From Verrucomicrobiota bacterium (lineage in GTDB: Bacteria; Verrucomicrobiota; Verrucomicrobiia; Verrucomicrobiales; Akkermansiaceae): DNA of 34,006 nucleotides. The position numbers and the translations under genes are program-made. The notes beneath the pieces are model-generated. The model made no database searches, was not told the DNA's origin, and saw nothing but the letters and a program-made list of their open reading frames with translations. Shown here piece after piece: positions 27,327 to 34,006 of this stretch (the stretch's first letter is position 1; every line of letters starts with the position of its first letter). The stretch covers positions 1 to 34,006 of the forward strand of contig JAURPJ010000089.1 in the NCBI GenBank assembly GCA_030835305.1. The letters are read 5' to 3'.

Positions 27327-27423
27327 GTGCGAATCCGCCAGGGGGAAGGCGTGACGGTAATCGGAAGATGGTCGATTGATTTCGGTTGCGAGTCGGGCGG
27401 GGCATGTTTATCTCCCAATCGCC

Positions 27424-28653
27424 ATGGCTCAAATCAACGAAAACTTCCAGAAGCTTAAAGCAGGTTATCTCTTCCCGGAGATCGCTCGTCGTGTCAACGC
27501 CTATACCGAGGCCGAGCCTGAGAAGGCCAAGCACCTGATTCGTTGTGGCATTGGTGACGTCACCGAACCTGTTCCGGTTGCCGCTCGCGAGGCCATGAAG
27601 AAAGCGGTCGATGAACTCGGTGATCGTGGCACCTTCCGCGGCTATGGTCCGGAGCAGGGTTATCCTTTTCTCCGCGAGTCGATCGCAAAGAATGCCTACT
27701 CTGGTCTAGGAATCGACCCTGGTGATATCTATGTCTCTGATGGGTCGAAATGTGATTCCGGTAACATTCTCGATATCTTTGGTCAGGGGAATAAGATCGC
27801 CGTGACCGATCCTGTTTATCCCGTCTATGTGGACACTAACGTTATGGCTGGAAATACGGGTGAGGCAAACGAGGCCGGTGAGTATGAAGGTTTGATTTAC
27901 CTGAAGTGCACCTCTGAAAACGGATTCGTTCCCGCAATTCCAGAGGAGAGGGTGGATCTGATTTATCTTTGCTATCCAAACAACCCAACCGGAACAACTG
28001 CTACTCGCGAGCAACTTGAAGCTTGGGTAGCATACGCGCTCAAGAACGATGCTGTTATTCTTTATGATGCCGCCTATGAGGCATTCGTGCAGGACGATTC
28101 CATTCCCCGCTCGATCTTCGAAATCGAAGGCGCCCACCAGTGCGCAATTGAATTCCGCTCTTTTTCCAAGAACGGGGGCTTTACCGGAGTTCGTTGTGCC
28201 TACACCGTTATCCCTGAAACCGTCACCGGCTCAACAGCATCGGGCGAGCGCGTTCCTTTGAAACAACTCTGGGGACGTCGTCATTCAACCAAATTTAACG
28301 GAGCCAGCTATCCTGTTCAGCGTGGAGCAGAAGCCATTTACTCGGAGGCCGGAAAAGCCGAAGTTGCAACCTTGGTCGAGCACTACATGACGAACGCGAA
28401 GTTGCTCCGCGAAGCCTGCGAAGGTCTTGGCCTGAAAGTGTGGGGGGGAGAAAATGCACCTTACGTTTGGGTAGGCTGTCCCAAGGGTGTGACTAGCTGG
28501 GGAATGTTCGACAAGATGCTCGAAGGGGCCCAAGTGGTAGTGACTCCGGGAGCCGGATTTGGCGCGGCCGGCGAAGGCTTCTTCCGGATTTCTGCCTTTA
28601 ACTCGCGTGAGAACGTCGAGGAGGTTTGCCGTCGCCTTGCAGCTATGGTTTAG
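27424..28653 (+). CDS. dapL: LL-diaminopimelate aminotransferase
   Basis: A 409-aa class I/II PLP aminotransferase that turns tetrahydrodipicolinate directly into LL-diaminopimelate, bypassing acylated intermediates in lysine and peptidoglycan synthesis. DapL signatures are [20 protein letters not shown] near the start, [47 protein letters not shown] and the PLP lysine region [17 protein letters not shown]. The length is standard. The ATG at 27424 is chosen because conservation starts there; an in-frame start at 27376 adds 16 non-matching residues. DapL is typical of Chlamydiae, Verrucomicrobia, some other phyla and plants. Confidence 0.95.
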   Translation: MAQINENFQKLKAGYLFPEIARRVNAYTEAEPEKAKHLIRCGIGDVTEPVPVAAREAMKKAVDELGDRGTFRGYGPEQGYPFLRESIAKNAYSGLGIDPGDIYVSDGSKCDSGNILDIFGQGNKIAVTDPVYPVYVDTNVMAGNTGEANEAGEYEGLIYLKCTSENGFVPAIPEERVDLIYLCYPNNPTGTTATREQLEAWVAYALKNDAVILYDAAYEAFVQDDSIPRSIFEIEGAHQCAIEFRSFSKNGGFTGVRCAYTVIPETVTGSTASGERVPLKQLWGRRHSTKFNGASYPVQRGAEAIYSEAGKAEVATLVEHYMTNAKLLREACEGLGLKVWGGENAPYVWVGCPKGVTSWGMFDKMLEGAQVVVTPGAGFGAAGEGFFRISAFNSRENVEEVCRRLAAMV

Positions 28654-28767
28654 GGATTAAAAAGTCCGAAATTTGGTCGAAAAGCGCAAAGAAGCAGCCT
28701 TTTTGGGGTGTGGATTCCTAAAAGATCCGGCATTGCGCTCGGGACCATCTGCGAGTAACTAGCACGC

Positions 28768-29742
28768 ATGAGCGGTTGTGGTAGCGGGAGAAACTTTGGT
28801 CCTCGAATGAAGATGGATTCATCCCTCCATCTTGAGAGGAAGCCTGACTGGATTAAGGTCCGGCTTCCGAACAATCCTGTGTTCTGGGATACCAAATCCA
28901 TGATCAAGGACCTGAGCCTGGTCACGGTTTGCGAAGAAGCTCAGTGCCCGAACCGTTGGGAATGTTGGGGGCAGGGGACTGCCACCTTTATGATCGCGGG
29001 AGAGAAGTGCACGCGCGCCTGTGGATTTTGTGCGGTGAAGACCGCCAAGCCGGATGCTCTCGAGGCCGATGAGCCCCAGCGGGTCGCCGAGGCTACGAAA
29101 CGCATGAATCTCAATCACGTGGTCATCACCGCTGTCGCTCGTGATGACCTTAAAGACGGAGGTGCGGAGCATTTCCAGAAGACCATTGAGGCTATTCGCG
29201 AAACCAATCCCGGCATCATCATCGAGGTGCTCGTACCGGACTTTAACGATAAGGACTGGGCCCTTGATTTGGTGATGAAAGCCCAGCCTCATATCTTTAA
29301 TCATAACCTGGAGACTGTTCAGCGCCTGACTCCTTTAGTACGAAGCCGGGCCAAATATGAGCGCTCGCTTGTCGTCCTCAAGAAGGCCAAGGAGATGGCC
29401 GGGGGCAAGGTCGCAACTAAAAGCGGGGTCATGCTCGGCCTCGGCGAGAAACCCGAGGAAATCGAACAAGCCATGGATGATCTCCGCGCAGCGGATGTGA
29501 CCGTTCTGACCCTGGGGCAGTATCTCCGACCAACTCCGATGCACCTTCCGGTGGTTGAGTATGTCACTCCCGAAAAATTCGAGGAATGGAAGGAAGTCGC
29601 TCTTTCAAAGGGCTTTCGTCATGTCGCGAGCGGCCCACTGGTGCGGAGTTCTTACCATGCCGCCGACTTCCACCCGGAAGACGATGTCCTTGAAGCGATC
29701 GAGGCCGATTTGGCAGCCGCTAAACAAGGGCAGACGGCCTAG
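28768..29742 (+). CDS. lipA: Lipoyl synthase
   Basis: A 324-aa radical SAM enzyme that inserts two sulfurs into octanoyl chains on lipoyl-dependent proteins. It has both iron-sulfur cluster motifs: the auxiliary CEEAQCPNRWEC (CX4CX5C) and the radical SAM CTRACGFC (CX3CX2C). Other features are NHVVITAVARDDLKDGGAEH, the FNHNLETV strand, KSGVMLGLGE, LTLGQYLRPT, and the C-terminal GPLVRSSYHA, whose serine ligates the auxiliary cluster. The start could be 28768 or 28807 (MKMDSS); conservation begins later (KPDWIKVRLP), so this is not settled. No lipB is near. Confidence 0.95.
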   Translation: MSGCGSGRNFGPRMKMDSSLHLERKPDWIKVRLPNNPVFWDTKSMIKDLSLVTVCEEAQCPNRWECWGQGTATFMIAGEKCTRACGFCAVKTAKPDALEADEPQRVAEATKRMNLNHVVITAVARDDLKDGGAEHFQKTIEAIRETNPGIIIEVLVPDFNDKDWALDLVMKAQPHIFNHNLETVQRLTPLVRSRAKYERSLVVLKKAKEMAGGKVATKSGVMLGLGEKPEEIEQAMDDLRAADVTVLTLGQYLRPTPMHLPVVEYVTPEKFEEWKEVALSKGFRHVASGPLVRSSYHAADFHPEDDVLEAIEADLAAAKQGQTA

Positions 29743-29753
29743 CGCGCCGAGCT

Positions 29754-30833
29754 CTAGTTCTCCGGAGTGCGGGCCACCCGGAAGTATTTTTTAGCCCCCT
29801 CGAGGCCAATCGTGGTAGCTGTTTCGAAAGAGTCGCCGAAGCCAATAGTGCTATTTCCGCTCGTCATCGCTGATTGCGGAACTGGTGACCAGTTTTCGAG
29901 ATCTTCCGACCACTCGATGGTGACATCGCCCAGAGCAAAGTCGCCCGAGGTTTCCAGGGTCACGCCGGCAGGCGAGACCGTGAAGAGCTGGGATGGAATG
30001 GCGGACTCATCGTGTCCAAGTGCGAAGAAAAAGTAATTTGGGATGGATGGGTCGAGATTAAACCCACTCTGGCTGTCAGGGGCGATCCCCGTTTCTCCAG
30101 CCCATGATTCATAGTCGGGAATATCCAGAAAGGTTTCTCCTACTGCTTTAATAATACCCGAAATGTCGCCGTTGACCTGGAGATCGGGGATCTCGATATC
30201 TTCCAGCTCGATTTCTTGCGCGATGGTGATAGGTAGTTCCATCCGGATATCATAGTATTTTCGGATTCCTTCCCGGCGGCCCGGAGTGACCGTAACGGTC
30301 CCGGTGCCTGCCCCTGCTCCCGTGAAGGGCGCTCCCGCGAAGTCATACATCAACTCGATTTCTTCGGTAGCAAGGCTATCTGCAGAACCGTTAAGCAATC
30401 CATGGTCGACCGTGACCGAGTGGTCACTTGCATCAAATTCCCCAGTTTCCACGTTCACCCGACCTGGAGGTGTCGTGGTCTCTGCGGTGAAGCCCAATCC
30501 GGTCCCGGTAAAGTCATACTCCGCCACTACGGCGAACAGTATGCGCTCTTGAGCTGAGAGTTCGATATCACTCCCTTGGACATCGGCAGATAGAATCGTA
30601 AACTCATCGGTGGTGGCAGTGCCGGGGTTAATATTTAATTCCACGTCGATGTTTCCGGTAAGATCGGAGGTGTCGTCTGACTTCAGGTTAATAGCGCCGA
30701 GGGAGATTTCCAATTCGATATCGACCTCATTAGCCCCTCCTTCATCCACCAGAATGAGTTTGGCCTGATTCGCAATCTGCGAAAACATGGGGATGGGGAG
30801 AAGTGCCAGCAATGCAACGAAGGAAAATCTCAT
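29754..30833 (-). CDS. Secreted protein with a C-terminal SxDLExW module
   Basis: A 359-aa acidic protein with a signal peptide (MRFSFVALLALLPIPMFSQ). The mature part is Thr/Gly/Asp-rich and beta-like, with alternating segments such as NIDVELNINPGTATTDEFTI; no enzyme motif is seen. The last 60 residues or so (EWSEDLENWSPV...KKYFRVARTPEN) match the C-termini of the proteins at 6301-7815 and 7864-11505, where the shared features are S-x-DLE-x-W and a closing aromatic-RV strand. It is convergent with lipA, 11 nt apart. The structure suggests an extracellular or cell-surface protein of unknown function. Confidence 0.8.
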   Translation of the reverse strand: MRFSFVALLALLPIPMFSQIANQAKLILVDEGGANEVDIELEISLGAINLKSDDTSDLTGNIDVELNINPGTATTDEFTILSADVQGSDIELSAQERILFAVVAEYDFTGTGLGFTAETTTPPGRVNVETGEFDASDHSVTVDHGLLNGSADSLATEEIELMYDFAGAPFTGAGAGTGTVTVTPGRREGIRKYYDIRMELPITIAQEIELEDIEIPDLQVNGDISGIIKAVGETFLDIPDYESWAGETGIAPDSQSGFNLDPSIPNYFFFALGHDESAIPSQLFTVSPAGVTLETSGDFALGDVTIEWSEDLENWSPVPQSAMTSGNSTIGFGDSFETATTIGLEGAKKYFRVARTPEN

Positions 30834-30952
30834 CCGGGACCTCTATCACTAAAGCGGTCCTTTGCGAATTAATTTTGAACGCCGAATAGTTTTACGAAAA
30901 CGATACGATTGATCGTAGGATTGAAGTGTCCTAGGAAGTTGCGACGTGACTC

Positions 30953-31063
30953 TTAAATAATGAAAGGCCGATGGCGGAGATCGAGGATCAAGTGGGAGCC
31001 GGTCTTCGATTTATCTGTGTCGAGGACACCCTCATCGAAGGCCTCGTAGGTCTTCTGCTTCAC
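30953..31063 (-). CDS. Possible 36-aa small protein or gene remnant
   Basis: A GTG-started frame downstream of trpC encodes TYEAFDEGVLDTDKSKTG and then HLILDLRHRPFII. Its composition looks more protein-like than the shadow frames nearby, and the same frame is open back into trpC. No Shine-Dalgarno is seen. It could be a true small protein, the tail of a lost gene, or chance. The rest of 30834-31100 shows no other gene. Confidence 0.3.
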   Translation of the reverse strand: MKQKTYEAFDEGVLDTDKSKTGSHLILDLRHRPFII

Positions 31064-31100
31064 GGATTTGGCTTGCTGGTTTGGTGAAGCTGAGAAGAAC

Positions 31101-31892
31101 TCATTCTTCGCTTGCCCGCAGAGCGAGATATTCTTCCACCGCCCGAGTGGGGTCATCATGCCGCATGAGGGTTTCGCCGATGAGAATGGCGTTGGCGCCG
31201 GCATCGAGAGCGCGCTGCGCATCGTTGGTGTCCTTGAGCCCGGACTCGGAAACCAAAATGACACCATCCGGCACCTCGTCGGCCAACTTTTCGGTCGTTA
31301 TCAGATCGGTGGTGAAAGTCTGCAGGTTCCGGTTGTTGATGCCTATCAGATCGGCTCCGAGCTCGAGGGCCCGGTCCATTTCAGGGAGATCGTGCACCTC
31401 CACCAAAACATCCAGTTGGACGTCCCGGGCGGCGTCATAAAGCTCGCGGAGTTCGTCGTCATTCAGCGCGCCCACAATCAGCAAAATGGCATCCGCGCCT
31501 GAAACACTGGCCTCGTAAATCTGGCAGGGGTGGACCGTGAAGTCCTTTCTTAAAAGCGGGATGGGGGAGATCTTTGAAATCTCCATCAGGTAGGACAGGT
31601 GCCCCTGGAAGTATTTCTCATCGGTCAGGATCGACATGCAGGTGGCTCCGCCATCGATGTAGCGCTTGGCCTGGCGCACGGGGTCGAAATTCGGATCGAT
31701 AATCCCGGCAGAGGGCGACGCTTTCTTCACCTCCGCAATCACCCCCAGCTTGTCCGGCCCCTGATCAAGAGCCGCCCGAAACCCCGCGAAGTCATTGCGC
31801 ATCAGCGCGGAAGCCCGTAATTTTCTGGTGAGGGGGAGGAGAGGTTCAATCTCCTTCTTCTTGTAGGCGATGATTTCGTCCAGCTTGTTCAT
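31101..31892 (-). CDS. trpC: Indole-3-glycerol phosphate synthase
   Basis: A 263-aa TIM-barrel enzyme of tryptophan synthesis that closes the indole ring from CdRP. Signatures are LGVIAEVKKASPSAGII (catalytic Lys), LTDEKYFQG, LLRKDFTVHPCQIYEA (second Lys), DAILLIVGAL, LVEVHDLPE, GINNRNLQTF, VSESGL and AILIGETLMR. It is monofunctional and of standard length. No other trp gene is adjacent, so the pathway is scattered. It starts 35 nt from the divergent start of the gene at 31928, so their control regions must overlap. Confidence 0.96.
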   Translation of the reverse strand: MNKLDEIIAYKKKEIEPLLPLTRKLRASALMRNDFAGFRAALDQGPDKLGVIAEVKKASPSAGIIDPNFDPVRQAKRYIDGGATCMSILTDEKYFQGHLSYLMEISKISPIPLLRKDFTVHPCQIYEASVSGADAILLIVGALNDDELRELYDAARDVQLDVLVEVHDLPEMDRALELGADLIGINNRNLQTFTTDLITTEKLADEVPDGVILVSESGLKDTNDAQRALDAGANAILIGETLMRHDDPTRAVEEYLALRASEE

Positions 31893-31927
31893 GGGTGACG
31901 CCCCTCCAATACGCGAAGCCTTCGAAA

Positions 31928-33295
31928 ATGAAAGCGCTCAATTCCACTCTTGTTCTTAAGTCTCAAAGAGGGAAAACTCGGCGCCCGGTGAAAGTTCTCC
32001 TCCTTATCCTCTTTTTGCTGCCACTCTGCTTGTCGGGGCAGGAGGCCAAGTCAAGCTCGATCGATAGACGCCTCACCATTCTGGGGGGGGATTCCAGCTT
32101 GCGCGTCGCGATGATTCAGGATGCTGACTCCCTGATCGCCGATCTCGATCGCCTGGTGGGGGAGGTTCCCGGAAAACCCTACCCGATTTACCTGGAACTT
32201 TTCCCCTTTGAAAAAGGCAAGCCCTCCCGAATTTCTTTGGATTTTTTCAAGCCCGAAGGTGGTGCTCCCTATCGCCTGCAGATTTATCTTCGCCTGGGGC
32301 GGGGGAATTCCTTTGATCAAAAACAATACGAGCGGGTCCTCCTGAAAATGCTCGTCATGGAGCGAAGCCTGAGGGCCCTTCCCGAGGGGGAATCCGCCGA
32401 CCGGGTGGAAGTCAGGCCGTGGCTTTTGGATGGGCTCGCCGAGGCCATCCGGTGGGAAAATGGCAGGGGAGACCGACGCATGTATTCCTCCTTGATGGAG
32501 AGCGGCGGCTGGGTGGAAGTGGAGGAATTGGTTGATCGCACCACAGTTGCCGAACTTGATGTCCTGAGCCGTGAGCTCTTTCGCGCCTCTTCCGGCGCCC
32601 TCGTGATGGCCCTCCTCGCCCAGAGCCAGGGGGCCCGGAGTCTCTCCCAATTTCTGGGGAAGGTCGCCGTCTTTCAGGGGGAGCAAATGACGCTTCTGAG
32701 AAAGCACTTTCCGCAGGCCAACCTCGGGCCCAAAGGTCTGGAACGTTGGTGGATGCTGCAGGTGGCCGCCCTCTCAGAAAAGAAGTTGTCCGAGGCCATG
32801 ACCATTCCCGAAACCAATGAACGCCTCGGCAAAATCCTGGAACTTCATCTCAAGGACGAAAACGGAATCGACTTCCGGGTTGGCCTGGAATCCTGGCGTC
32901 AGGTCGCGATACTTGAGTCAAAGGGCGAACGGATTGAATCAGTGAGACCTGCCAACGATCTCCTCGCACATCTGAGTTTTCGTTGCTTCCCGACTTTCCG
33001 CCCGGTCATCGGCGGGTATCTCAAAATCCTTTCTGATATCGCCGATGGAAAAACAGACGAGGTTGAGGAAATGATCGGAAACCTCGAGCAGTTCCGGACG
33101 GCCGAATTAGAACGTCACCGCAAACTCGTTGACCTCATGGACTGGTATCACTTGTCCAGCGTCAAGAAAGAGAGCGGGGAGTTTGAGGACTACTTGAAGA
33201 TGCAGGAAAACCTCCGTAAGGGGAACGAATTACATGACGACCCGCTGCACCAATACCTCGACAAAGTTCAGAAGGTCTTTGAAAAAACAGAGTAG
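31928..33295 (+). CDS. Exported protein of unknown function, possibly a degenerate peptidase-MA-like fold
   Basis: A 455-aa protein. The ATG at 31928 is followed by a basic stretch (KSQRGKTRRPVKV) and a hydrophobic core (LLLILFLLPLCLSGQ), a long-n-region signal peptide. In the first half, the segment WLLDGLAEAIRWENGRG has the look of the WLxEGLAxY helix that follows HExxH in peptidase-MA-like proteins. The helix before it (YERVLLKMLVMERSLRAL) has no HExxH, so I infer no zinc protease activity. The second half is helical and rich in Glu, Lys and Leu. An in-frame ATG at 31895 would add 11 residues. No family is recognised with certainty. Confidence 0.7.
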   Translation: MKALNSTLVLKSQRGKTRRPVKVLLLILFLLPLCLSGQEAKSSSIDRRLTILGGDSSLRVAMIQDADSLIADLDRLVGEVPGKPYPIYLELFPFEKGKPSRISLDFFKPEGGAPYRLQIYLRLGRGNSFDQKQYERVLLKMLVMERSLRALPEGESADRVEVRPWLLDGLAEAIRWENGRGDRRMYSSLMESGGWVEVEELVDRTTVAELDVLSRELFRASSGALVMALLAQSQGARSLSQFLGKVAVFQGEQMTLLRKHFPQANLGPKGLERWWMLQVAALSEKKLSEAMTIPETNERLGKILELHLKDENGIDFRVGLESWRQVAILESKGERIESVRPANDLLAHLSFRCFPTFRPVIGGYLKILSDIADGKTDEVEEMIGNLEQFRTAELERHRKLVDLMDWYHLSSVKKESGEFEDYLKMQENLRKGNELHDDPLHQYLDKVQKVFEKTE

Positions 33296-33385
33296 GCCAG
33301 CCCCCAGGATCCGGTAGCCAATCCACCAGGCCAGATCGCGTCGGGCGAAGCCCTTTCCGCGACCCACCCGCCCAAGCCAGGCAGT

Positions 33386-33781
33386 TCAAGCCCTCACCCG
33401 ATCCAGCGGGCTCTTCACGCCCCGGCTATTGCCGATCTGCGAGGCGTGGGCGTAGATCTCCGTCGTCTTGACATCCTCATGACCCAGCAATTCTTGCAGC
33501 GTCCGGATGTCTGCTCCCGCCTCCAGCAGATGCGTTGCGAAGGAATGTCGGAAAGCATGCGTCGTGAGCCGTTTTGATAACCCTGCTTTCGTTGCCGACC
33601 GCTTCACCGCAGCGCCATAAACTTTTTCATGCAGATGGTGTCGTCGCATCACTCCGGTTTCCGGATCTTTCGAAAGCCCCTTTGCCGGGAAAACCCACTG
33701 CCACGCCAACTGGTTCCCCGCATGGGGAAACTTTCTCCCCAAGGCACCCGGAAGTGCGACTCCCGGTGCCACTCTTCCACT
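33386..33781 (-). pseudogene. intI: Integron-type integrase (IntI-like), C-terminal fragment
   Basis: About 130 residues of a tyrosine recombinase. The IntI-specific segment is present: [28 protein letters not shown] and RRHHLHEKV. Catalytic boxes in the fragment are [13 protein letters not shown] (HxxR), [10 protein letters not shown] and the nucleophile tyrosine in TEIYAHA, closing with the typical GVKSPLD. The first arginine box and the whole N-terminal core-binding domain are missing. The frame is closed upstream by TAA at 33782-33784, exactly at the presumed IS boundary. A GTG at 33772 could start a small product, but it could not recombine DNA. This is intI truncated by insertion. Confidence 0.88.
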
Positions 33782-34006
33782 TTATGGCCCACTCAGAGTG
33801 AGAAGATCGGCGACCTTGGATAGTCTTTCCAGACCCGATGTCAACAGGCTTCCGGAGTGAAGGCCGGAGGCCGAAACGGAGGAAGCCTGTTGGGCGCACC
33901 ACCTCTCGCCTGGTTCCCAGCCATTGGCAAACTCCTCCGGCGTTTTCATTCCCAAGCTCCGGTGTGGCCGAAGCTCGTTGTATTTCTTCTTCCACGCTGC
34001 AATGAC
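33782..34006 (-). CDS. IS3-family transposase, C-terminal end (partial, runs off the window)
   Basis: Seventy-four codons read from the window edge. The first part, AAWKKKYNELRPHRSLGMKT then PEEFANGW, is the C-terminal end of an IS3-type DDE integrase core, where YNxxRPHxSLGxxTP is the hallmark. The DDE residues themselves lie beyond the window. After ERWCAQ the frame runs through a palindrome and ends at TAA, which sits at the junction with the intI remnant; the native stop may differ. Confidence is good for the family and lower for the tail. Confidence 0.75.
   Translation of the reverse strand, partial: VIAAWKKKYNELRPHRSLGMKTPEEFANGWEPGERWCAQQASSVSASGLHSGSLLTSGLERLSKVADLLTLSGP
33785..34006 (-). 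mobile_element. Right end of an IS3-family insertion sequence
   Basis: The transposase C-terminus reads toward a candidate terminal repeat. On the plus strand the element would begin TGGCCCACTCAGAGTGAGAA at 33785; IS3-family ends normally start TG and finish CA. CACTC-A-GAGTG (33790-33800) makes this end locally palindromic. IntI homology begins directly on the other side, within a few codons. The exact boundary is inferred, since the matching left end and target duplication are outside the window. Confidence 0.6.
33842..33892. repeat. 12-bp-arm palindrome inside the IS end
   Basis: CAACAGGCTTCC (33842-33853) and GGAAGCCTGTTG (33881-33892) are perfect inverted arms. A second small hairpin, GGCC-GGA-GGCC, lies inside at 33862-33872. 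GTTGGGC at 33889-33895 fits the integron core-site form GTTRRRY, but there is no unpaired central spacer as in attC. It is more likely an IS-internal or repetitive extragenic palindrome. Confidence 0.65.

Noticed and set aside
33839-33895. A true integron attC site
   Set aside because: Length and the GTTRRRY core fit, but the left core (TGTCAAC) departs from RYYYAAC, the stem has no unpaired central spacer and no extrahelical base, and it lies on the IS side of the inferred boundary. Kept only as a palindrome.
33627-33995. A 122-codon minus-strand frame spanning the intI/IS junction
   Set aside because: It starts in the IS end and reads through the intI fragment out of frame. The real homologies are in a different frame on both sides.

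Overview
The window is about 34 kb of mostly chromosomal core sequence. The organism is most likely a Gram-negative member of the Verrucomicrobia (PVC group). Four things point there: a TPR-plus-secretin protein preceded by a partner gene, in the same pairing as the Akkermansia Amuc_1099/Amuc_1098 pilus genes; an LL-diaminopimelate aminotransferase (DapL), the lysine/peptidoglycan route used by Chlamydiae and Verrucomicrobia; BamD and LptE lipoproteins, which imply an asymmetric outer membrane; and several secreted proteins with DxDxDG calcium motifs and a shared C-terminal SxDLExW...RV module. No rRNA and no CRISPR array were seen.

Layout. 1-3575: end of a type IV pilus-like cluster (5'-partial Amuc_1099-like gene, then the secretin), closed by a strong terminator. 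3678-6133: coaE and rho, overlapping by 4 nt; Rho carries an unusual histone-H1-like Lys/Ala extension. 6301-11505: two large secreted proteins, the second a kexin-like subtilase. 11601-13082: RNase D and a small zinc-ribbon membrane protein. 13176-18387: gyrB-gyrA. 18685-19876: a secreted protein of unknown function and a decayed tandem copy of it. 20045-21046: gap, with a clear promoter and terminator. 21155-21789: a small membrane protein and a tRNA with CAT anticodon. 21798-24337 (minus strand): tight operon bamD-lptE-rsmI-hslR, joining outer-membrane assembly to ribosome maintenance. 24436-29742: a DoxX/MauE-like membrane protein, pyrF, a metallo-beta-lactamase-fold hydrolase, a HAD phosphatase, dapL and lipA. 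29754-33295: a secreted protein, trpC, and an exported protein with a possible degenerate peptidase fold.

The last 620 bases are accessory DNA. The C-terminal half of an integron-type integrase (IntI) is cut off at about 33784 by what looks like the end of an IS3-family element. The element's transposase C-terminus runs off the window. The rest of intI, and any cassette array, would lie beyond the window edge.

Most of the window is ordinary housekeeping. The points worth a second look are the IS-disrupted integron integrase, the Rho extension, the Asp at the subtilase oxyanion position, the C-terminal module shared by three secreted proteins, the palindrome inside the gap promoter, the decaying tandem paralogue, and the GyrA quinolone-pocket residues. 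All calls are from reading the sequence; no searches were run.
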